A stretch of 64,000 nt of DNA from a virus: positions 1 to 64,000 of the IMG/VR virus record IMGVR_UViG_3300046804_002762, one strand, 5' to 3'. The notes beneath the pieces are model-generated. The model was not told the origin of the DNA and did no database searches. It saw nothing but the letters and a program-made list of their open reading frames with translations. The translations under genes and the position numbers were made by a program. Below are positions 57,598 to 64,000 of this stretch, one piece after another. Every line of letters starts with the position of its first letter. The stretch's first letter is position 1.

Positions 57598-57825
57598 ATG
57601 CTCCAATTAAATCCACAAATCCCAGTCATTACTCCTAAAGGTAATGGTTGGGCTTTTTTTTGTATTGATCGTTCTCAAGAGCACGATTTAGAATGGGTTG
57701 TCTTCCTAGATAATAATGGAGAGTGTTGGACATTTAAAAATTCTGACCTTCGTATTCAAAAAAATTACACTCTTCATAGAAATAATCCATCCGGATTTAA
57801 CTCATGTACTACACTGATCCAATAG
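57598..57825 (+). CDS. Conserved small cyanophage protein
   Basis: 75 residues from ATG 57598, MLQLNPQIPVITPKGNGWAF, then DLEWVVFLDNNGECWTFKNS, a compact beta fold. Recurrent in cyanomyoviruses at this place. Overlaps the next gene by 22 bases. Confidence 0.7.
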   Translation: MLQLNPQIPVITPKGNGWAFFCIDRSQEHDLEWVVFLDNNGECWTFKNSDLRIQKNYTLHRNNPSGFNSCTTLIQ

Positions 57826-58421
57826 ATGAATGGAATTCTATTCATAAAGATGATCTATGGGTATATAATAAACTCTTTTTAGCACACTCTCTAGGGTATC
57901 TGTGCGGTCCTGTAGGAACTCCCGTTCTATCTCCAGACTACTATATCGTCAGACCAAGTATTAATTTACTAGGGATGGGGAGATTTTCTCGTGTAGAATG
58001 GATTCATAAACATACGGATCATTTTCATCCATCAGAATTTTGGTGTCAAAGATTCTATGGGCAACATATTAGTGTTGATTTTAATAACAAAAATTCAAAA
58101 CTTGTGGTTTTAGGAGATAGATATGACAATGAATCTTTGTATAAATGGAAAAAGTGGACCAAAATTGATGTAAAAATTGAATTTCCGTCAATTTTAAATA
58201 GTTTAAGGGGCAATTATGAGTGGATCAATTGCGAATTTATAGGGAGTAATCTTATTGAAGTACACTTTCGCCAAAATCCAGACTTCCGTTATGGAAATAC
58301 TGTTGCAATTCCGGTTTGGAAAGGTGAGGAAGTTCAAAAAAGAAAAAATTTGAAATTTGTTAAAGATGAAGACTATCTAAGAGAAGGATTTTACATCGAT
58401 ACTCGGGATAGAACCCCGTAA
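57804..58421 (+). CDS. Conserved hypothetical protein
   Basis: 205 residues, MYYTDPIDEWNSIHKDDLWV, with GPVGTPVLSPDYYIVRPSIN and LGMGRFSRVEWI. This GP-x-G-x-x-V-P/L ... YIVRP ... GMG pattern is a conserved cyanophage protein group; some resemble an ATP-grasp-like N-domain (YIVRP), but the role is unknown. It precedes the baseplate genes. Confidence 0.65.
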   Translation: MYYTDPIDEWNSIHKDDLWVYNKLFLAHSLGYLCGPVGTPVLSPDYYIVRPSINLLGMGRFSRVEWIHKHTDHFHPSEFWCQRFYGQHISVDFNNKNSKLVVLGDRYDNESLYKWKKWTKIDVKIEFPSILNSLRGNYEWINCEFIGSNLIEVHFRQNPDFRYGNTVAIPVWKGEEVQKRKNLKFVKDEDYLREGFYIDTRDRTP

Positions 58422-58427
58422 AAAGTT

Positions 58428-58445
58428 CTGATTTTAACAAATCAG
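58428..58445 (+). terminator. Hairpin in front of the gene at 58454
   Basis: CTGATTT (58428-58434) pairs with AAATCAG (58439-58445). The 3' arm overlaps AGGAG of the ribosome site, so the hairpin may limit translation rather than end transcription; no T run follows. Confidence 0.45.
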
Positions 58446-58453
58446 GAGCAAAA

Positions 58454-58711
58454 ATGACCAAAAAAGTCGATAAAGACCAAAATTTTATGAAAAATGAGTG
58501 GGGAACTCAATATTTGTCAAGTGAATACGGGTGGGAGTCTAAAATTGAACAACAGAAGATGCTTCGCGAGATTGCAAACGATGAATTGACTCCTAAAAAA
58601 CATGATTTTTTTCATCAAAATGAAATTCATGCCAAAATACGCAATGATAATGATTATGATGATTGGGAATATGGCACAGAACCTCTTTATGAATTAAAAA
58701 ATTGTGAATAA
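58454..58711 (+). CDS. Conserved small cyanophage protein
   Basis: 85 residues, MTKKVDKDQNFMKNEWGTQY, then EYGWESKIEQQKMLREIAND and an acidic end. Recurrent just upstream of gp25 in cyanomyoviruses. Function unknown. Confidence 0.65.
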   Translation: MTKKVDKDQNFMKNEWGTQYLSSEYGWESKIEQQKMLREIANDELTPKKHDFFHQNEIHAKIRNDNDYDDWEYGTEPLYELKNCE

Positions 58712-58716
58712 ATAAA
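58707..58716 (+). promoter_or_regulatory. Late promoter-like string, AATAAATAAA
   Basis: Overlaps the preceding stop and lies 20 bases before gp25, where a late promoter is expected. Confidence 0.55.
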
Positions 58717-58735
58717 TTTAGTTCTAACATAATTC

Positions 58736-59137
58736 ATGCCTTTAGAGCGGGTAAGTCAGGGTTTTAAAGATATTAGTATGACTTTTCAGTCTAATCCCCT
58801 GAACAGTGATCTTATTGCACTAAAAAATGAGACTGCTATTGCTCGCTCTATTAAAAACATCGTATTTACTCTTCCCGGAGAAAAGTTTTTTAACGAAAAC
58901 TTTGGATCCAGTATTTCAAGGGTTCTTTTTGAAAATGTTGATGAAATTTCTGCATCTATTATTTCCGATGAAATTAGACAATCAATAATAAACTATGAAC
59001 CGAGGGTTAGACTAATTGATGTTCAAATTTATCCGGATTATGATAATGGTTCTTTTGACGTAATAATCATATATGAAATCATAGGAGTGGACGTTGTTCC
59101 ACAACAATTACAATTTGTATTGCAACCTACTAGGTAA
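58736..59137 (+). CDS. 25: Baseplate wedge subunit gp25
   Basis: 133 residues with the GPW/gp25 fold: FTLPGEKFFNENFGSSISRV is the family signature (G-E-x-x-x-x-x-x-F-G), followed by the helix and a C-terminal beta pair (FDVIIIYEIIG). In T4, gp25 joins gp6 and gp53 in the wedge core and is related to type VI secretion TssE. It abuts gp6 directly. Confidence 0.9.
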   Translation: MPLERVSQGFKDISMTFQSNPLNSDLIALKNETAIARSIKNIVFTLPGEKFFNENFGSSISRVLFENVDEISASIISDEIRQSIINYEPRVRLIDVQIYPDYDNGSFDVIIIYEIIGVDVVPQQLQFVLQPTR

Positions 59138-61063
59138 ATGCCATTAGTAAATTTTTCAAATCTGGATTTCGACCAGATTAAAACAACACTCAAAGATTAT
59201 TTAAAAGCGAATTCCAATTTTACTGATTATGATTTTGAAGGGTCAAACCTTTCATCAATTCTTGATGTTTTGGCATATAATACTTACATAACCTCATATA
59301 ATGCAAATATGGTTGCAAATGAGGTTTTTATAGATAGTGCAACCCTTAGAGAAAATGTAGTTGCTCTTGCTAGAAATATTGGTTATATGCCAAGATCTAA
59401 AAAATCTGCAACAGCAACAATAAGTTTTTTTGTTGACACATCAAACATTTTCCCAAAATTGACATCCCTTACTTTAAAGAAAGGTATTGTAGCAACATCA
59501 TCAGGATCTTCTGGTAATCAATCTTTTGTTTTTTCAATATTGGATGATATTACAGTTCCAGTTTTTGATGGAATTGCAACATTTGATAATATAAAAGTTT
59601 ATGAGGGGATTCTTTTAACGAATAACTTTACATATTCTTCTAGAAATCCAAATCAAAGATATATTTTGCCAAATTCAGGCATAGACACAGATTTAATATC
59701 AATAAGTGTTAAAAATAATGCACAATCATCAATAGTTCAGAAATATACCTTTCAAGATAGTCTTTTTGATCTTGATAAAGAGTCTAGAGTATATTTTTTA
59801 CAAGAAATAGAAGATGAGAGATATGAAATTATTTTTGGCGATGGGATATTTGGGAAAAAACTTGATGAGGGAAACTATGTAATCATTAATTACATTACTT
59901 CTAATGGTAGTAGTGCAAATGGAGTTTCTCAGTTTACTTTTTCCGGAAAATTAACATATACTAGAAATTCTATAGAATATACTGTATCGACAGGAATTTC
60001 CTTAATAACCACTATTTTATCGGCATCTGGTGGAGAAAACATAGAATCAGTAGAATCCATAAAAAAGTATGCACCCAGAGTATATGCCTCTCAAAATAGA
60101 GCTGTCACTGCAAATGATTTTGAAACTCTAATTCCATCTAAAATTTATAAAGAAACTGAATCTATATCAGTTTTTGGTGGTGAAGATTTAGTGCCACCAC
60201 AATATGGAAAAGTTTTTATAAGTATTAAACCTAGATTTGGTGATGTTATTCCAAATCTAATAAAAGATAATATTAAGTTAAAATTAAAAAAATACATAGT
60301 AGCAGGTATAGTTCCAGAAATACTAGATCTTAAGTACCTTTATCTTGAGATAAACTCTAAAGTTTATTATAATACGAACTTATCACCATCTTCAGAATAT
60401 GTGTCGAGTATTGTTCAACAAAATGCATTAAAATATTCTGAGTCTACAGAGTTAAATCAATATGGAGCAAGATTTAAATATAGTAAATTTTTAAAGATAA
60501 TAGATGATAGCCACGAATCGGTTACTTCAAACATAACAACACTCCAAATGAGAAGAGATTTGAGAGTATCTTTAAATACTTATGCAGAGTATCAAATTGG
60601 ATTTGGAAATGAATTCTATATAAAAAATATAAATGGTTATAATATCAAAACAACCGGATTTAAAATCGATGGATTGTCTCAAACTGTTTATGTTGGAGAT
60701 ATTCCTAATGCAGACAAACTTACAGGTTCTTTATTTTTATTCACTATAGATTCCATAAATTCATCTTCTCCTACAATTTTGAGAAGAAGTGTTGGAAAAA
60801 TTGATTATGTGAACGGTATATTGACACTCAATCCCATTAATATTTTATCAGGAAAGATAAAAGATGGTCAAACCATCATTGAAATATCTGCTATTCCAAA
60901 ATCAAATGATGTTATTGGAAAACAAGACCTTTATTTGCAACTAGATATTAATAACAGTACTTTTGATATGGTTGTTGATGACATTTCATCAGGTCTAGAT
61001 CCTTCAGCATCAAACTACATTGTATCATCAAGTTATAACAACGGAAATTTAGTAAGATCATAA
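59138..61063 (+). CDS. 6: Baseplate wedge subunit gp6
   Basis: 641 residues, baseplate J-like. The N-terminus LDFDQIKTTLKDYLKANSNF and DYDFEGSNLSSILDVLAYNT is the characteristic gp6 start; NANMVANEVFIDSATLRENV and ARNIGYMPRSKKSA follow. The middle has YFLQEIEDERYEIIFGDGIF, the J-domain strand. In T4 two gp6 copies per wedge form the iris-like ring of the baseplate. It starts immediately after gp25. Confidence 0.92.
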   Translation: MPLVNFSNLDFDQIKTTLKDYLKANSNFTDYDFEGSNLSSILDVLAYNTYITSYNANMVANEVFIDSATLRENVVALARNIGYMPRSKKSATATISFFVDTSNIFPKLTSLTLKKGIVATSSGSSGNQSFVFSILDDITVPVFDGIATFDNIKVYEGILLTNNFTYSSRNPNQRYILPNSGIDTDLISISVKNNAQSSIVQKYTFQDSLFDLDKESRVYFLQEIEDERYEIIFGDGIFGKKLDEGNYVIINYITSNGSSANGVSQFTFSGKLTYTRNSIEYTVSTGISLITTILSASGGENIESVESIKKYAPRVYASQNRAVTANDFETLIPSKIYKETESISVFGGEDLVPPQYGKVFISIKPRFGDVIPNLIKDNIKLKLKKYIVAGIVPEILDLKYLYLEINSKVYYNTNLSPSSEYVSSIVQQNALKYSESTELNQYGARFKYSKFLKIIDDSHESVTSNITTLQMRRDLRVSLNTYAEYQIGFGNEFYIKNINGYNIKTTGFKIDGLSQTVYVGDIPNADKLTGSLFLFTIDSINSSSPTILRRSVGKIDYVNGILTLNPINILSGKIKDGQTIIEISAIPKSNDVIGKQDLYLQLDINNSTFDMVVDDISSGLDPSASNYIVSSSYNNGNLVRS

Positions 61064-61067
61064 CAAA

Positions 61068-64000
61068 ATGACAGAAAAAAGAATTCAAATTAAGGACATT
61101 GTAAATAATCAACTTCCACAATATGTGAAAGAAGATTATCCTCTTGTTGCAGAATTTCTTAAACAGTATTATTTGTCTCAGGAATTTCCGGGTGGACCTG
61201 TAGATTTAATACAGAACATTGATAGGTATATAAAGGTAGATAATACCACAGAACTAGTAGATTATGTTCTTCTACAATCCGATATTTCTATCATAGAAGA
61301 AAATATATCAGTAGACTTTTTAAATTTTGAGCAAAATCAAATCGATTTTCCAGATAATTATGGATTAATATCAATAGATGATGAATTAATTTTATATGAA
61401 ACTAAAACTTTAACTGGGTTTGAAAAATGCTATAGGGGATTTAGTGGCATAATATCCCATAAGAATGTAAATGTTGGAATAGCCTCTACTTATAGTCTTC
61501 GCCCTTCCGATGAATTAATTTTCAAAAAATCGGAGGCATCTTCTCACAAATCCGGCACAAAAATTTATAATTTAAGTTCTTTATTTTTAAAAGAATTTTT
61601 ACTCAAATTAAAATACCAATTAACACCTGGGTTTGAGAATAGAAGTTTTGTCGAAAAGGCTAATGAAGCGACTATTATTAAACAAATAAAAGATTTTTAT
61701 AGAAGTAAAGGTACGGATCAATCGTTTAAAATTTTGTTTAGATCTCTATATGGTGAAGATGTAGAAGTAATACGTACAAAAGATTTTCTATTCAGACCAT
61801 CGGATGCTCAGTATAAAATAACAAATGATTTTATTGTAGAAAAAATATCTGGTCCTATAGAAAAGATCACTAATTTAACATTATTTCAAGATGAATATTT
61901 AAATATTCCAAAATCTTATGGTACTATAACTGAGCCTCTTGAGGAGATAGTTTCTGAAGATGGAAAAATATTTTATAAATTAAAGATTGATGGTGGGTAT
62001 AATAGAGACCTCATATATGATGGGTCTACCTATGGAAATTTTTCAGTGCATCCCAAAACTAGGGTTATTGGGAATTACAATATACAATCTACTTCAATAG
62101 ATGTAGATTCTACTGTAGGTTTTCCAAATAATGGAGAATTTTTAGTAACTTATGAGGATGGCACGCAGGGTGTAATTTTATACAATTCCAAAAGTTTAAC
62201 CCAGTTTATTGATTGTACTAATATTACAAAAAATATTTTAGATAATTCTATAATCTCGGTTAACACATATGCATATGCCAATACCGACGATGGCGAAGAA
62301 ATTAGAGTAAGAATTGTTTCCACTTTGAATAATCTAGATATTCCAGATGATAATACTTTGTTTAGTGAAGGAGACACTATAAAAATAAAAACACTCGGGT
62401 TTGAAGATGGAGATTCGAGATTAAATTCATGGTTATTTAATTTGCCTATTACTTATGATGTAGAGTCTTATAGTATATTTGATAATTTTGATAACACTTA
62501 TTCATTAACTTTAAAGGATAATCACACTTTAAAGGTTGGAGATACATTACAAATCATTGATAACTTAGGTAATACCAAACAATCCACTATAATTGATGTA
62601 ACTTCGGATAAAACTATTCTTATTGTGGGGCAAGGATTTTTGCCAGAAAGTTTGTATAAAATAAAGAGGAATATTTTAAAAGGAAAATCATCAAAATATT
62701 CATATATTGGAGAAATATCAACCAATATTCAAAACATTTACACAAATAAAAACAATGATATATTAATTGCTTCTCCTTCTATTCCATATTATCCAAACTG
62801 TGATTTGAATTTAAACAATAGATCTGTTTCTTTTTCCGGATCTTACAAATCTGGATCTACGATCTTTAAATTAACTTCTTCCACTGATCATGGATTTTAT
62901 ACGGGAGACAGTGTTTATTACACTCCAGAAAAGGAAACAATACAAACTAATGATATTGATGGAAATACAAATTCTTTTGAGATAATAGCATCCTCTTTGT
63001 TTGATGAAGGAATTTATTTTGTTAAAAGAATAGATAAAAATAATATTAAACTGGCAAAAAGTAAGTCTGATATCTTATATGAGAAATATGTATCACCTGA
63101 GGATGATGTCGTAATCAATGATAATAAAATAGAGTTTATAGAATTTAGTGGGAAAGAGATTAGATCTCAAAAATTATTAAGAGAAATTTCTAACCCAATT
63201 ATATCAGAAAAAAAAGAAACAACCATTCCCGGATTTACAGGAATTTTAATTAATGGTACAGAAATTTTAAATTATAAATCAAAAGATAAAATTATTTTTG
63301 GACCTATAGAAAAAATTGATGTAGTTTCTGGAGGATCTGATTATGATGTAATAAATCCACCAAAATTAATAATCTCAGACTCTGTAGGAAGCGGAGCTAC
63401 TGGACATTGCTCAGTTTCGGGATCTTTAAAAGAAATTCGCATATTGGATCCAGGTTTTGATTATTTGGAAGACCCTATTGTGCAAATTACAGGAGGAAAT
63501 GGAATTGGTGCGGTAGCCAAATGTAATACTAAATTAATTACACATAAATCAACATTTAATGCAGAAAAAGGATCTGGTTTGGTTGGAATTGGTAGTTCTA
63601 TTTCTACTGTAGGATTTTCTACTTACCATAAATTTAGAAATGGGGAAGAAGTAATATACAAAACTAACTCCCATAAGGCAGTTGGAGGATTATCAACAGA
63701 TTCTAAGTATTATATTTCCACAGTTTCGACAACAAAAATAAAATTACATAGGACATTAGGAGATGCTATTTCTGGAATAAACACGATAACACTGAGTGAT
63801 TATGGTATAGGAAATCATGATTTTGAATGTGTAAATAAAAAAAGAATTTTATCTTCTATAAGTGTAGAAAATTCTGGAAGTGGATATCAAAATAAAAAAA
63901 GAACTACTTCATATTCGGGCATTGACATTTCTTCAGATACAATAACAATAGAAAATCACGGGTTTCTTTCTGGAGAAATAATAAAATATACTACCACAGG
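61068..64000 (+). CDS. Large baseplate-associated virion protein (3' partial)
   Basis: Open from ATG 61068 to the end of the window, more than 977 residues. The start MTEKRIQIKDIVNNQLPQYV, KEDYPLVAEFLKQYYLSQEF and PGGPVDLIQN matches the giant protein that follows gp6 in cyanomyoviruses, in the place T4 has gp7. FEKCYRGFSGI and repeated GGSGYD/GSGYQ-like turns (GGSDYDVINPP, NSGSGYQNKKR) suggest chained beta domains. It probably forms the wedge periphery. Confidence 0.75.
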   Translation, partial: MTEKRIQIKDIVNNQLPQYVKEDYPLVAEFLKQYYLSQEFPGGPVDLIQNIDRYIKVDNTTELVDYVLLQSDISIIEENISVDFLNFEQNQIDFPDNYGLISIDDELILYETKTLTGFEKCYRGFSGIISHKNVNVGIASTYSLRPSDELIFKKSEASSHKSGTKIYNLSSLFLKEFLLKLKYQLTPGFENRSFVEKANEATIIKQIKDFYRSKGTDQSFKILFRSLYGEDVEVIRTKDFLFRPSDAQYKITNDFIVEKISGPIEKITNLTLFQDEYLNIPKSYGTITEPLEEIVSEDGKIFYKLKIDGGYNRDLIYDGSTYGNFSVHPKTRVIGNYNIQSTSIDVDSTVGFPNNGEFLVTYEDGTQGVILYNSKSLTQFIDCTNITKNILDNSIISVNTYAYANTDDGEEIRVRIVSTLNNLDIPDDNTLFSEGDTIKIKTLGFEDGDSRLNSWLFNLPITYDVESYSIFDNFDNTYSLTLKDNHTLKVGDTLQIIDNLGNTKQSTIIDVTSDKTILIVGQGFLPESLYKIKRNILKGKSSKYSYIGEISTNIQNIYTNKNNDILIASPSIPYYPNCDLNLNNRSVSFSGSYKSGSTIFKLTSSTDHGFYTGDSVYYTPEKETIQTNDIDGNTNSFEIIASSLFDEGIYFVKRIDKNNIKLAKSKSDILYEKYVSPEDDVVINDNKIEFIEFSGKEIRSQKLLREISNPIISEKKETTIPGFTGILINGTEILNYKSKDKIIFGPIEKIDVVSGGSDYDVINPPKLIISDSVGSGATGHCSVSGSLKEIRILDPGFDYLEDPIVQITGGNGIGAVAKCNTKLITHKSTFNAEKGSGLVGIGSSISTVGFSTYHKFRNGEEVIYKTNSHKAVGGLSTDSKYYISTVSTTKIKLHRTLGDAISGINTITLSDYGIGNHDFECVNKKRILSSISVENSGSGYQNKKRTTSYSGIDISSDTITIENHGFLSGEIIKYTTT

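Noticed and set aside
1-64000. tRNA genes, integrase and photosynthesis genes
   Set aside because: I looked for T-loop strings (GTTCGAATC and variants), tyrosine or serine recombinase motifs and psbA/hli-like proteins and saw none. A scan with a tRNA finder would settle the first point.

Overview
The window is one stretch of a T4-like cyanophage genome (a Synechococcus/Prochlorococcus cyanomyovirus is the best guess). The evidence is a baseplate block at the right end (gp25, gp6 and the start of a giant virion protein), T4-type late promoter strings of the form CTAAATAC/ATAAATA before structural genes, an AT-rich composition, dozens of very small ATGA-coupled plus-strand genes, and several small proteins I recognise as recurring in cyanomyoviruses. 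I saw no tRNA, no photosynthesis gene, no CRISPR array and no integrase. No database search was possible, so family names come from motifs read by eye.

Layout. (1) 1-15.2 kb is a tail-fibre and glycan-modification island: the C-terminus of a fibre with an S74 chaperone, three RCC1-type seven-bladed propeller proteins, a DUF4376 protein, and a run of glycosyltransferases, a 2OG-Fe(II) oxygenase, a sulfotransferase, methyltransferases, a CxxCxxCC metal-binding protein and DUF6165. It is organised in late-promoter units. (2) 15.2-36.9 kb is a dense array of short plus-strand genes, many in paralogous sets, with a SprT-like protease, an RlpA-like protein, tiny membrane proteins, homing endonucleases and endonuclease/fibre remnants. 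(3) 36.9-39 kb holds two basic proteins with N-termini like T4 capsid-targeting peptides. (4) 37.7-54.4 kb is a second accessory region in which 16 genes or gene sets are preceded by copies of one ~32-nt box (TAACTCTGGGGCCTTGAAAG...TATAGT). It carries an SF2 helicase, a possible PD-(D/E)xK nuclease overlapping an adenine methyltransferase, a ligase-like nucleotidyltransferase and many small proteins. (5) 56-64 kb returns to conserved virion genes.

Regulation visible in the sequence falls into four classes: T4-like late promoters; ordinary sigma70 promoters (TTGACA-17-TATAAT type); a family with TGGCACA 36-38 nt upstream of a -10 box, often with a terminator hairpin in between; and the 32-nt box family. 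Separately, four plus-strand homing-endonuclease genes or remnants are each preceded by the same ~75-nt architecture: a covarying pseudoknot enclosing a terminator-like hairpin and a late promoter. I consider this, with the 32-nt box family and the propeller/glycosylation/sulfation island, the most interesting content.

Mobile DNA has shaped the window. There are GIY-YIG genes (18.2 and 53.1 kb), HNH genes (31.8 and 45.5 kb, the latter splitting a small gene), a NUMOD-like protein (47.3 kb), a GIY-YIG stub (37.6 kb), an HNH tail fragment (17.4 kb) and a LamG-type fibre tail fragment (15.2 kb).
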